Assembly (NCBI RefSeq): GCF_947507565.1
Contig: NC_089175.1
Location: 4,205,733 to 4,269,732 of the forward strand
Reading direction: 5' to 3'
Source: Oscarella lobularis
Lineage: Eukaryota; Porifera; Homoscleromorpha; Homosclerophorida; Oscarellidae
Length of the DNA: 64,000 bases
In this document: one piece after another, positions 35,029 to 46,482 of the stretch
Numbering within the stretch: the first letter of the stretch is position 1
How the letters are laid out: every line of letters starts with the position of its first letter
Program-made: the position numbers and the translations under genes
Notes under the pieces: generated by a model
The model's database searches: none
What the model was told of the DNA's origin: nothing
What the model saw: only the letters and a program-made list of their open reading frames with translations

Positions 35029-36749
35029 TCATGGGTCAACAATTCCGAGTCAAAATGATGCCGCTTTACTTACTATCACAGCCAGTCACGGTGGCACATG
35101 CAAAAAGAACTTGAAAATTAGTACTCTCATGCATTGTCTTTTAGAATCCTCTGCTGTACATTTGCTTTCACGATTTGGAGCTGCTTTGATTTGGGAGTGG
35201 CAGCAGATTGCGAAGTCTCTTTAGGTAAATAGCCGGATCTCGCGTCCGGGACGATCTTCTGAAGTTCCTCTGTTTCAAAACGCTTCTTTTCATGTAAAAG
35301 ACTGCACAAACCTGCATTATTGGGCCTTAATTAGGAGAGTGCGACCTCTAGCTGAGGGAATTCACGAATCTGCTTCTCTTTTGAGGCAAAACAGGCCGAG
35401 GCCAGGAAAGGAGAAGCACACAGCAACTCAGGAAGTGACTAGAAAAAACAAACTCTTCTCTTGGTCAAGAGAAGACACAGCGTAAAAACTCAGATAAAGT
35501 CACAGTAAGAAAAACAGACCCACAAGTGACTAATAGTCGGCAATAGTCACTTGTGGGTCTGTTTTCTTATCTGTCGTGCCATAGAGTTCTCAATTTCTGC
35601 CAAACACATGCTCAACCATTGACAAGAATTTTTAGAATTCTTCAGCTAGCAATTTTAGCAGCCAACTGATTACGACTGGCTTGTCCCTGGGCTTGTCCTA
35701 AAGGCAGGGGCGATGGTAGCACCAAACATCCGGGAGTTCGTCAACGACTGCTTCCTTAGGTCGTTTCGCCTTCGTTTGTGTCTGGACTCTGTCTGGACTG
35801 TCGACGAAGTTGCTACATTACTTCATTTGTGTCTCTCGTCAAGCGGAAGAGCGTATATCGCGTCTGTTGGTGAGAAATTAGCGACGTAGAAAACCCCTGG
35901 GCCGAAAACACCGTTTCTCAAGCGACGATTGCAACGAACGAACGAACGAAATATTGACCCTGGTATAAGGTGGCCACTGTCTATTGTGGAAAAGTGGTCC
36001 TTGGCAGAGAAAGCCGTAAAAACCCCAAACGGCTCTCGCCCCGCCTCCAAATTTTCGAGCGCCGTTTTTCTCGCGAATTCGCTCTCTAGTGCAGGTCTGT
36101 CGACGCGAAGTGCCAAGAGCGATACCAGTGTATCGTTAGATAAGCAATCCGGAATTGAGCAGAACGAGCAAAGCCATAGTAGCTCTCAGAGATCCTTCAC
36201 GCTGTTGTTAGTGACGGTCCCGCAGGCGCCGACGATTTTCTTCCAGCGTTTATATCTGCGTTGTTATTCTGGGCAATGTCAGCGAGACTCCGTATTCAGT
36301 AGGGACGGGACGCGAGGATGTGATTTCTTTTCTCCTTCAACTGCTAACCACAGTGTAACCAACAGGGCCAAGTGCAGACAGCAGCAAAGTTAGGCAATAA
36401 CGCCGTTTAGAACAGAAAACACATTACCACGACACACTTGAGTCAGACGTACATAGGCGGCGGCGGTGACCGTGGTTGAATCTCCCCACGCCACACCGGT
36501 GATTTCTTTCTAGGTACACTACATTGTTGGCCAGCCCACCTGCATGAACCACGTTATCGATGAGACGGACGATGTTGCATTTCGGACTTGTCCGACTTCC
36601 AGCCATTGAAAGCGATAGAAGTAAGTGCTGCATAGTCGCTTTTTCTGGAGAAATATTATTCTGTACTCAAAAAAGAAATCAACTGTTAAATTAACAAGTT
36701 GACCAGTGAAGTAACCACATAGAACACTTGCTGCTACAAAATCGTACCA
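35029..36749. other. Gene-poor stretch with copied blocks
   Basis: 35390-35870 is a diverged copy of the 15180-15800 block, interrupted by the hairpin. 35905-36125 matches 49890-50070 (the CCGCCTCCAAATTT...GCGCCGTTTTTCTC segment). From 36130 to 36749 I see nothing I can support. Confidence 0.4.
35509..35567. repeat. Near-perfect hairpin, 22-bp arms
   Basis: 35511-35532 (AAAACAGACCCACAAGTGACTA) is the exact reverse complement of 35544-35565, with an 11-nt loop. Pairing extends outward by several more bases with one bulge. The sibling blocks at 15390, 25710, 46705 and 52985 have only something like the right arm (GGTCTGTTTT), so the left arm was added by an inverted duplication. Confidence 0.75.
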
Positions 36750-39700
36750 CTAACGCGAAGAATAGTGAGAAACTAAAAACTGAAAAAATACTACAGCTGG
36801 ATAATAAAAAGACGCCACAAGAGTTGGAAAGGTTTGAGTAATCGGTTTAATGTCGTCTTGGCTGCTTGAATGCGCCTTTAGTATCACATTAGGAACAAAA
36901 ATGTGCAACACTGCTACGGCAAAGAAAGTCGAAAACAAAAATCTTCCATTGAAACCAAGATGATCCCACTGAGAAGTTAGGTGCGGAATTAGAAAAATTG
37001 TAAAAGTGATGTTAGCTAAGGTACTGATGCTTTCGACGACAATGAAGAAATCAATTGCAGAACGGTACTTTAAGAAATTTTTCTTAAACTTTTCTAGTAT
37101 TTCCTGGCCATCTTTTTCTGCATCTTTGGCCTTGGTGCTATTAGTGGTAGCACTGCTATGTCTCTTGCGACTAGTATCACTTGCGTCATCTTTTTGTTCA
37201 CTAGTTATAGAGGGTAATTCTACTATGTCATCTCCATCATCTTTTTTAGCGTCTTTGGCCTTGCTAGTGCCATCACTGTCATGCCTCTGGCTACTAGTAT
37301 CACGTGCATCATCTTTTACGTTGTCGTTGGAAGCACCTGCTCTAGAATTGTTACCAGATGTACCAGTGGTAGCCCTGATAGGTCCCTGGCCATCACAAAC
37401 AGATCTCTGGCTGTCATCTCCTTCATCCTTTTTTGCATCTTTGGCCTTGCTTGTGTCATTACTGTCAAGCATCATGTCTGTCACTGGTGCATCACCGCCA
37501 GATCCAGATCTCTGGCTGCTATCTTTATCATCTTTTTCAGAATCTTTGGCCTTGCTAGTGCCATCACTGACGCTACTAGTATCACGTGCATCTGAATTGT
37601 TACCAGATGTACCAGTAGTAGCCCTGATGTCATCGCCAACAGATCTCTGGCTGTCATCCCCATAATCTTTTCTAGCACCTTTGGCTTTGTGAGTGCTCTT
37701 AAGTCTCACATATAACGCACCATATTCTGACATTCCTCGGCGTGGCCTTTTTTCATCATCATCGTCGTCACTGTTTTGAACAGAAACCGTTTGTTTCCCA
37801 GTAGTTTGATTGCTCTTTGCCTCCTCAATTCTATGTATTTGGCTCCAGCCCGTTTTATTGTCAATTTTAGCTTTTATGAATCTGTTTACCATTATCCATC
37901 CGTCGGCCCACGCAAAGAAAATAAGAAAGTAGAAACCAGACATCCGCCAATACATGCCATATGCAATAAAGAAGGAAATGTCATCAAAATCTAGCCATCC
38001 ATCTAGCAGCCCTACACCGCGAGGATGCCAAGCATTCCAAACTATCATCCCAGTGTAGACAATATCTGCAAGCATAAAAAGAATTCCCCATATCCTTGTG
38101 CTCATTTTTGAAGGAAGCTGTACCACCGTATCCTCAGTTGAGTCGATAATTTGTTCTCTCAAAAAAGTCTGAAGGTCAACAATGCTTTCTCTTAGAGAGT
38201 ATAGAGACACGAGAGAAAGAACAAGAATAATCAGTGACATAACGGCCAAGGAAATTGTTAGGCCAATGGCACTTGTTTTTAGATTATTGTGTGTGCTTTC
38301 ATCAAATGCATGATAAGCTGGATAAATTGACGCAAAGATACTGAAGCCAAGCCAAATAAAGATCATCGATACCTTAACTACAACCTTCAAAATCTGAGTC
38401 CGAGTGGATTTTGTTTGTGATTCTGTCTTTGATTCTATGGAAAGCACAACAATGATTCCAAGCGGTGAAAGAAAGCTTATTTGATCAACAACGAATTGTA
38501 GAAATGGAGACATCCAATTAGTAAACGATGGCGTCTTCCCCTTCCCAACATGATAGCTTAGTTCAATCTCACCGTAGCATTTACATGTACAGTGGCATTC
38601 TTGGTGGCACTGGCATTCTTGGTGGCACTTTAGGCAGCTGCCGGGACAGCAGCGACAGCGGCAGCATGTGATGATTATTATGATCACAGATACAAAAAAC
38701 AGCAAATAACTTAGAATACAATACGAGATTGAAACTGCCTTTTCTTTCGGCCCAGGATAATGCCAGCATCTAAATACACGAATTTTAATGTACTCCTTGT
38801 CTCTAAGTTCCAGCGCAGTTGGTACTCCCGTATGCCAGGTTAGCCAGCGAATAAGCGACGTAGCGTTAAGAAAATAAACAGATTTTCCAGACTCATTTAC
38901 CAAAGCTCGAAGGACATTCCTTAGCTTTGTGGCACCCTCTGGATAATTGTCAAAAAATGTACTCTCAATGTTGATTGTGAATGGTTGTCTAGCTTGATAG
39001 TATCCATGAAACTTTAGCTCTGCGTTTGCACGATACCTCATATTCTTTCTAAAGACTTCAACAAAATCTTCTTGCTTGCTTTCTAGTTTCATGCAGCTTT
39101 CTAATGAGTAGCAGACGTCTTTTTCACTAAAGAAAATTGCGTTGTTCGAAATGATCCAGGGTTTAGTTAGCACTCCGGGACAAAGTGGAGTACTGCCATT
39201 TGTAGTGTCGTTGTTGCACAAAATCGTGGGGTACGATAAAGTAAAAGGGTACATCGGTTGTCGTACACGGTAGGAGAGATCAGCTAAAATGCTTAGGTTT
39301 TCATGCTCGTGTGCGAGATCACTGTAGGCTTGAAACAAATTCTCATTGAGTATGAAGTCATGTGCTCTGCACGATTTCACATGTTTGTCGTCCTCGTCCT
39401 CGTCTTTCATGGACTCTGAGTCTTTTATTATTTTGTTCAGCTTTTCAATGCATTCGCGAAGAGCACCGCTCCATTCGTTTGCGGAAGCGTTCGCCGAAGG
39501 AGGTTTAGGATAACATCCGACTTCGTGTCTTTTTTCAAGAGCATCTCGAACAACTGTTTCGTCGAAGCCATCGCTAGTTTGAAACAAATACGTTATTGAA
39601 TGTTTATGGCAAGAGTCAGTTGCGCTGATGTCATTCAAAATTGCTTCCATCGTGCTAAAAAAGCTTCTCGTTATCTTGCCGTAAGCAATTATCATTATAA

Positions 39701-39809
39701 ACATCGGGTTTTCTCGCGGGTTCGGCATGTTTGGGACTCCCATAGGACATCCACAGTTGTCTTTGTACTTGCAGTTATCCAGAGAGCACATTTCTAACTG
39801 GGAGCTCAT
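36750..39809 (-). CDS. Large multi-pass membrane protein of unknown family (1019 aa, one exon)
   Basis: One open frame from ATG 39809 to TGA 36750-36752. Residues 1-355 are probably extracellular or lumenal, with N-glycosylation sites and scattered Cys. A strong TM helix at about 358-382 is followed by a very Cys-rich segment (about 383-413, alternating Cys with Arg, His, Gln, Lys). Further TM helices are at about 436-457, 474-497, 513-537, 573-595, 610-640, 919-943, 955-977 and 992-1014. Between 660 and 905 lies a hydrophilic region of imperfect repeats built on SKAKDxxKDD, DSQRS and RATTGTSGNNS. A SEYGAL sequence (about 694-699) fits an ITIM-like consensus but may be chance. The lack of introns contrasts with the neighbouring genes. 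A 3' splice-like CAG lies just upstream (about 39821), so a 5' noncoding exon is possible. I do not recognise the family. Confidence 0.75.
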   Translation of the reverse strand: MSSQLEMCSLDNCKYKDNCGCPMGVPNMPNPRENPMFIMIIAYGKITRSFFSTMEAILNDISATDSCHKHSITYLFQTSDGFDETVVRDALEKRHEVGCYPKPPSANASANEWSGALRECIEKLNKIIKDSESMKDEDEDDKHVKSCRAHDFILNENLFQAYSDLAHEHENLSILADLSYRVRQPMYPFTLSYPTILCNNDTTNGSTPLCPGVLTKPWIISNNAIFFSEKDVCYSLESCMKLESKQEDFVEVFRKNMRYRANAELKFHGYYQARQPFTINIESTFFDNYPEGATKLRNVLRALVNESGKSVYFLNATSLIRWLTWHTGVPTALELRDKEYIKIRVFRCWHYPGPKEKAVSISYCILSYLLFFVSVIIIIITCCRCRCCPGSCLKCHQECQCHQECHCTCKCYGEIELSYHVGKGKTPSFTNWMSPFLQFVVDQISFLSPLGIIVVLSIESKTESQTKSTRTQILKVVVKVSMIFIWLGFSIFASIYPAYHAFDESTHNNLKTSAIGLTISLAVMSLIILVLSLVSLYSLRESIVDLQTFLREQIIDSTEDTVVQLPSKMSTRIWGILFMLADIVYTGMIVWNAWHPRGVGLLDGWLDFDDISFFIAYGMYWRMSGFYFLIFFAWADGWIMVNRFIKAKIDNKTGWSQIHRIEEAKSNQTTGKQTVSVQNSDDDDDEKRPRRGMSEYGALYVRLKSTHKAKGARKDYGDDSQRSVGDDIRATTGTSGNNSDARDTSSVSDGTSKAKDSEKDDKDSSQRSGSGGDAPVTDMMLDSNDTSKAKDAKKDEGDDSQRSVCDGQGPIRATTGTSGNNSRAGASNDNVKDDARDTSSQRHDSDGTSKAKDAKKDDGDDIVELPSITSEQKDDASDTSRKRHSSATTNSTKAKDAEKDGQEILEKFKKNFLKYRSAIDFFIVVESISTLANITFTIFLIPHLTSQWDHLGFNGRFLFSTFFAVAVLHIFVPNVILKAHSSSQDDIKPITQTFPTLVASFYYPAVVFFQFLVSHYSSR

Positions 39810-41040
39810 TGGAGAAGGTCTGGAAAAAATAATTGTTAATACAGTTTAGCCATATGCACGCACGCGCACCTAGAACAGCGACTGGGGACCCCTCAAGTCC
39901 CAAGCCTCTACAGCAGGCCAGGTAGAGTGAAGGACAGCTCTACAGTACGCTGCCGCGGCGAGAGCGACTCAGCGAGACGTACGGCTACATGTACCTAGGC
40001 TTCAATCTGGGCTCACTAGATTAGCATCTCAGGGTTTTGCCAAGGTGCTTAGATTATGTACGCGCTGGTAAACACACCGGTTTAGTAGCGTCAGAAGAAG
40101 AATCCAGCCAAAAACTCGTGCCATTGTCTGAGCACTCTAACATCCGTGTTCTGTAGGGGACTTCCAAGAACTTCTAACGAAGTTAGCTTTGAGGTGTGGC
40201 AATTGCCTAAAGAATGACGTCACCTAAACTTTTTTGTGCCTTAGAAACGTCTAGTTAGTCTGGATCCGCTTCGATCATGTATGAAATTTGCTATTTTGCA
40301 CCAAAACTGTAAATTTGTTGGTGCGTTTGTATTGCTACAGTCGCAGAAAGCTAATTTTATTATTAAATTAGGTTGCATCTTTTCTTCATTCGCTCAGAGA
40401 GTAACCCAATTACACTCAATTGTGATGCATCAGCAAAGCAAGCACTGCGGCGCAGCAGGTAGGAAACGTCAGTCTCCGTACTGGAGATTGAACTTGCTAG
40501 GGATATAAGCGGCTACGACCCTATAATACGGCGCTACGCTCTGGACTTGCCAGCGGAGACCACGCGCCTTGTGGGATCAGCATTTCGACGAGGAGAACCT
40601 ACGGAATGAGCCGTTAATTCACGGAAAAGGGTCAATCAAAATTCTTTCCTGGCTCAATTTTTTTCTGACTGGTACGATTGGCAGAAGGCTGACGTCGTTT
40701 CAGATGTTGATCAAAGAAGAAGAAGAAAAAGGCCGGGGAGACCAGGAAAACGAGCGAGCATCAGGACTAGATGACAACCTGGTATTGCTCGCTGTCAAAA
40801 CAGCACAAAGAAAATAACGACGGAAGAACGACTTTGATAGAGCCTCCCGTCCGCGCGGAGCAGCTCAATCGTAACGCGCGATCCGTCTAGTGACCGCAAG
40901 ACCACTTTCTTGACGAAAATCTGATCGTGATTCGACAAAAAGTTAATGACTTGAGAGTGGAAGCCTTACTTTCCACACTGTCTGGGGCTTACGTACGCTG
41001 CAAAAATTACATCTATCGAGTATCCTCTCGAAGACGAACG
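39810..41040. other. No gene supported
   Basis: Upstream of the multi-pass gene; about 39810-40100 may contain its promoter and 5' UTR. Small open frames at 40281-40508 and 40569-40817 have no recognisable domain and no splice context. Confidence 0.35.
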
Positions 41041-41130
41041 GGGTTGGCGATGCGTTGGAACCGCTAAAGTCCTTATCGAGATCAACATATTTGGCGGCTC
41101 CAAGAAGCTGTGTCTTCATTCGTCTTCAGC
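41041..41130 (+). pseudogene. Fragment of an E-type distal Ig exon
   Basis: GTTGGCGATGCGTTGGAACC and what follows match the start of the E distal Ig exon (compare 10470 and 50701) with frameshifts, then break off at a CTTCAGCACCG segment also present at 21765. Only about 90 bp remain. Confidence 0.5.
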
Positions 41131-41299
41131 ACCGTTTTTGTACCAGTAGGCAAATTCTTTGCGTGCAGTTGAGATCTATTTCTAAAATATTCTTGTAGAT
41201 TGTTTGACGAGTGACGAGATGAATCAAAGTCTCCCCATATAGTCAAGAGAAAATACAGCTTAAAGATTCTGCAGTACATTCTTGGTTCTAATAACTCTC

Positions 41300-41871
41300 A
41301 AAATTGTGCTTTTGAATCCTCTAAAAATCATGCAGAACAAGATTATGGGAGTGCTCGAGTTGAGCTGGCACAACGACACCGGGAGCTGCCTCCTGCTGCT
41401 AAACAGCGCTATAGGTGCGCACGTGTAGTTCCATCTAAATGTATGATCTAACAGCGTTTCAGATGGTTTAGGTAGGCTCACGACTTCTAGTTAAGTCTAC
41501 AGGACAGCAAGTTGCACGCTCCGAGAAGACTCGGCTAGCAAAGTTCCTAATTTTTGGCGTCAAACGGCGTCCTCGCGTACATTGCTTTACGTCAATTAGG
41601 TAAGAGCGAAGGAGAGAGAGACATCGTCTAAGCTACCGTGCGCGTCTTGTTTCTGAGGGATGGGATGGGAGTGGGGAATGTCCCCATGCGTAGGAGGCAG
41701 CAGCGTTGCAGAATAGTCACAAGGCAATGACATAACTCGAATCCTTTCTATGTATTCCGGGAGACGTTGTTTATAGATCATTGATTGTGGGAATGCTTGG
41801 AGGGTCAACTGAAGGTCACAATGATTGAAACAAGATGCTTCAGCTAGGGATTTGCATTGTGGCAATACTTG
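41300..41871 (+). pseudogene. Orphan family-C 5' flank and signal exon
   Basis: The C flank (41300-41834) leads to a perfect signal exon at 41835-41871 (MLQLGICIVAIL and a GT donor), followed by the beginning of the usual intron to about 41990. No Ig exons follow; the sequence runs into the minisatellite instead. Confidence 0.65.
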
Positions 41872-42243
41872 GTAGGATTTGGCGCTCTATTATACTTCAT
41901 ACCTCCCCAAATGCAAACGATCTCCGTCTCTCCAATATACCTAAACCAATTGGCTTACTGATGATTCCTTAGATTCCTTAGGAAACTTAAATAATTGCGT
42001 GCATATATATATATAGTCCGTTCGTATTCTCGTTACGTGTCATCGTGCGTTTGCTCGATCAGCGAAAGATCAGCTGGCAGAATTAGTTAAAGTGGGGCTC
42101 AATAGTCAATAGTAAAGTATTGTGTAGTCTAAGGATTTTATAGGAGGAGGGAGCACAGTCTTTGACTAAGCATCTCATAGCTGCGGATCATAAAAAGGGA
42201 ATTATTCTTGTAGCTGAACGATTGGCCGAGTGTCAATGCGTTC

Positions 42244-42985
42244 CCAGAGGTGTATATATTCCGGCAGGTACTCCGCCGGAGGCGGTATATATATTCTGTC
42301 AGGGGATGTTCGTACTCCGCCTGCAGGCGGTATATTTTTTCGTCAGGGGATGTTCGTACTCCGCCGGTAGGCGGTATATATATTCCGTCAGGCGTTGTTC
42401 GTACTCTTCCGGCAGGCGGTATATATATTCCGTCAGGCGGTGTTCGTACTCCGCCGGCAAGCGGTATATATATTCCGTCAGGCATTGTTCGTACGCCGCC
42501 TGCAGGCGGTATATATATTCCGTCAGGCGGTGTTCGTACTCCGCCTGCAGGCATATATTCCGTCAGGCGTTGTTCGTACTCCGCCTGCAGGCGGTATATA
42601 TATTCCGTCAGGCGTTCGTACTCCGCCGGTAAGCGGTATATATATTTCCTCAGGCGTTGTTTGTACTCCGCCTCCAGGCGGTATATATATTCCGTCAGGC
42701 GGTGTATATATTCCGTCAGGCATTGTTCGTACTCCTCCGGCAGGCGTTGTTGGTACTCTGCCGGCAGGCCGTATATATATTTCGTCAGGGAATTTTCGTA
42801 CTTCTCCGGCAAGCGGTATATATATTCTGTCAGGCAATGTTCGTACTCCTCCGGCAGGCGGTGTATATATTTCGTCAGGCGGTGTTTGTACTTTTCCGGC
42901 AGGCGGTATATATATTCCGTCAGGCATTGTTCGTACTCCGCCGGTAGGCGGTATATATTTTCCGTCAGGCCCTGTTCGCAATAGT
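42244..42985. repeat. 45-bp minisatellite, about 16-17 units
   Basis: The unit is roughly GGCGGTATATATATTCCGTC then AGGCGTTGTTCGTACTCCGCC then TGCA, varying by a few bases and with some shortened units. Because 45 is a multiple of 3, several frames on both strands stay open (for example a 15-residue repeat with IYIPSG on + and GIYIPPAGGVRT on -). These long open frames are a by-product of the repeat and not evidence for a gene. Confidence 0.9.
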
Positions 42986-43571
42986 GTATAGAAGAAAAAG
43001 GCCCTTAGCAATAGTGTATGTCTTCTCATACGTGGGAGACAATCTAATAAGTCATACGCACAGCAGGGTTCTTGGGGGAGCCTGCAAATTAAATGTTTCA
43101 CTTGGGATCTGCGTTGGGTAAGACTCCCCGTCAAACTTGCTGATTATTTCATTTCTACTAAATGTAAAAAACATCTGCCGAGGGTGTGTACTGTTCATTG
43201 AGGGCATACTGTTTTTTCACTTACGTTTGTCTCTTAGCTGATCCTGAAATTATTCAATATTTGGCCGAGGGATCATCGCGTGGAAAGGCCACGTCGTCTT
43301 TCCGGCTTGGAACAATTGCTTTACGCCAATTAGGTAAGAGAGAGGGAGAGAGAGACATACTGTTTAGCTCTCATGTTGAATCGTCTAAGCTACCTTGCGC
43401 GTCTTGTTTTTGAGGGATGGGATGAAAGTGGGAAATGTCCCATGCGTAGGAGGCAGCAGCATTGTAGTCACAAGGCAATGACATAACTCGAATCCTTTCT
43501 ATGTATTCCGGGAGACGTTGTTTGTAGACCATTGATTGTGGGAATGCTTGGAGGGTCAAGTGAAGGTCACA
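42986..43571. other. C3 5' flank with a D-type fragment
   Basis: 43010-43220 resembles 21050-21310. About 43236-43290 after CTCTTAG matches the beginning of the third D Ig exon (ADPEIIQYLAEG), joined at about 43290 to the C 5' flank. No gene. Confidence 0.45.
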
Positions 43572-46482
43572 ATGCTTCAGCTAGGGATTTGCATTGTGGC
43601 AATACTTGGTAGGATTTGGCGCTCTATATTATACCTTGATTCCTTAGATTCCTAACTTCCGTTTACGTAAAAGCGTGCGCATGAGTTCTACTCAGTTTTC
43701 CTATTAAGCCCCACGATCTCGGTTTTCTCGGCGTTGTGTGGGGGTCTGCAAACGGGGGACCGGTCGTTTCTTCGAAGAGAAGGGCAAAGGGGCTCTGATC
43801 TATGGTTTCACTTTCGAAAACGCTCCCACATATCGTCAGCTGATGGCCCCTCTCCTTCTCCTCCCTCTTCCCTCCCCTCTTACCTCACCTGTCTCTTAGT
43901 CTAACCGAGACTTCTTTAGCACTATTTGCCGGCGTCAAAGCGAAGATTGCCGCCTACATCAATATTCCCCGGCCTCAGAAGTATCTGGTCCTAGGAGAAA
44001 CGACAAACAAAGCCTTTCTGTTTTGCAACGGCAGCTCCTCAACGAACGGCCTGCGAATCAGTTTGTCGTTGTCCCCAGACCCAGCCAGACCCAGCCAATC
44101 ATCCAAAAGTTCCTTTTGTTCCCATGACTCCCGGCGGCAAGACAGACGATCACTACTCCGTCAAGTGCACACCGCCCAACGGCGGATTTGCGAACGTGAG
44201 CAAAGCGTTCTGCGTATTGGGAATCGCCAATGTAGTCACGGAAGACGCCGGCCAGTACAGCTGTCAAGTCGAAAGCTTGAGCCATTCGATCCAAGCGGCT
44301 CGCGCTCAAGTGGGAGTTCAAGTTTATCGTGAGACTCGAGAAAAGAAAATGAAACGTTAGCCGCAATACATGTGCTCTTTTTGCAGAAAAATTTATCATC
44401 GATACTGCTGAGTCAAACGCTTGACGTCAACGAAACCGATAGCGTCGTATTGAAATGTCGAATTAATCCGCAAGACGACCTCTTGGACTTGTTCGTTCAG
44501 TGGAGACGTTCAGGTGACGTCATACAGTCGAAGGACAGCAACGAGCAGAGTATCGTGGGTGAGTTCGACTACACATTGAAGTCGGTGAATCGAAAGGATG
44601 CAGGCGTATACCAATGCGTCGTTATATCCCAGAACGACGGCGCCGTGATCATCGATTCCGGCACGAGCACCACATTGGACGTTAACTGTAAGTCACAAGC
44701 GAATGAACTAATAGATATTTGAGTTTCTGTTTATATGCATAGTTGCGCCGATAGTGAACATTTCCTCGAGGCCGTATTTTGCGGAGAATCATTCTGTGCT
44801 GATCGACTACCATGAAGCCGATTCTCTCAACTGCACCGCCGAAGGCTATCCGCGTCCTCGCCTAATCGTGTCGCGCAACGGCCATAATTATAGTGGGAAA
44901 CAGATCAATAATACGATTACAATCAAATTTTTCCTTCAGCCACTGGATATAACGACGGTGTGTACTGCTGCAATGCGTCGAACAAACTTGGCAATCGCAC
45001 TGCGTGTTTGAAAGTCAGAGTCAAAAGTAATGCCTTTGTTAAACGACGAGAGTACTATATAAAATCATTTGAGCATTGCTTCGTAGTGCCCCCAACGATA
45101 CTCAATCTTGCAGTCACAGGCGAAAGGAACCGTTTACTTCCAGCAAACACAATAGCCACTCTCACGTGCCAGGCGAAGGGGAAACCTCCACCGCCCGTCT
45201 CATTATATGACCCTCTTGGGCAACGCGTACAAGTACGCGACCCGTAGAAGCGGTTGAAACAGGACTAGCCACCACGTTCAAATTCAATACAAGCTTGGTG
45301 AAAGAACGTGTTTCGCTAATAATTCGGTTGGAAACGTCACGTCAAGACACACCCTTCGTTTGAGTGGTAAGATGAGTGCTTTACAATATTCATCAAACGC
45401 GATCAATTTTTCTTACATTAGTTGTGATTGCATTTCACAACGTGACGACACTGATGCATTCAAACGAAAGTGACGGCAATCAACAGTGCCGCCCCGAAGG
45501 CTCTACGCTGTGCTGCTCAGCGACTGCCGGAAATAACTCACTGACCGTTCGAATATTGAATTCCAAAGGAAAGGTCTTGAATTCGGCAACGGGCATAGGA
45601 GAAAAGACCTGCGCAACTGTCACGAAGACTGGAAACTACAGCTGCTTTGCTGGAAATCAATTCAGCAACGCGACAAGGTTTTTAGAGGAACACGTTCGGT
45701 ATTGTTCCCAGGCGGCTATCACCGGCACCGGCATTGGGGTTTTTGCCCTTTTGATTCTTCTTGTGGTAACTTTGGGAGTTATAAGGTAATGCTTCTTGAC
45801 TCATGTTTGCGTTGTTCTATTGTTTCTTTTGCATCGGAAGGTGCATCGGAAGATTCCGAAGTCCACAAAGGAAAAGTACAGAATCTCAGCCCAGGAACGA
45901 AACTACGCCCTTGCTTTCATCACTGGATGGTAAGGCTGACCACACTCCGTCGGTTCTGTCACAAGCAATTGCAGGTGATGCCGAAGTATCACGAACGGCG
46001 GAGGACGACAATATAGGTAAAGCAATTATTTTATAATTTGTTACGAAGAGTATTTTTTAAAAAATAGATAAACAAATTGCGATTGTTTCAAACGTAATTT
46101 GCTACAATTGGAAAGACGTTTTTCGTGTGATCGAGCCTTCGTTGCAAGACGGAATCCGTTTCCTCGAGTCCGTCGTCGAGGAGGCTAAGAACTCCAGACG
46201 CCCAGGCTCCTATTGGGCGGATTATTGCTTACGAAAATGGATCGGTGAAAACACCAACTCGGACCCTAAACCGGAAAGCAGTTTTCTCCATACCGTGCAC
46301 AAAGCTCTTCTGGTCCTTGAAGAGATGGATCTCGTTGAAAAACTCTACATGGATTTTCCAGTTCTCAAACCCAACCAAGGTGAGATTCTCGACAAAGTGT
46401 TCTTGTGCTAAATAATTGATCAATTCTAAATTGGCATTTAGAAAGCGAGCTGCTTTTGTCCGCATCTTTTGAGAAAAAGTAG
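43572..46482 (+). pseudogene. C3: decayed family-C receptor
   Basis: Exons can be aligned with C2: 43572-43608 (intact signal), 43920-44328 (a 10-bp direct duplication around 44084-44100 and a 9-bp loss), 44387-44687 (8-bp loss near 44417), 44743-45030 (2 extra T near 44930), about 45090-45366 (16-bp loss giving TAG at 45244-45246, another deletion near 45305), 45422-45785 (Ig and TM, intact), 45841-45929, 45975-46016, 46068-46379 (tail domain, intact), 46442-46482. At least five frame lesions lie in the four distal Ig exons, while the TM and tail exons are clean. Confidence 0.78.

Noticed and set aside
37006-37994. Plus-strand open frames opposite the 9-TM gene
   Set aside because: They are antisense to the repeat-rich loop; the minus frame is 1019 codons and has a coherent membrane topology.
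42244-42985. CRISPR-like array
   Set aside because: The units are contiguous with no unique spacers, and the sequence is eukaryotic.
42162-43134. Several long overlapping open frames on both strands
   Set aside because: They are produced by the 45-bp repeat, whose length is a multiple of three; the composition and symmetry on both strands argue against a protein.
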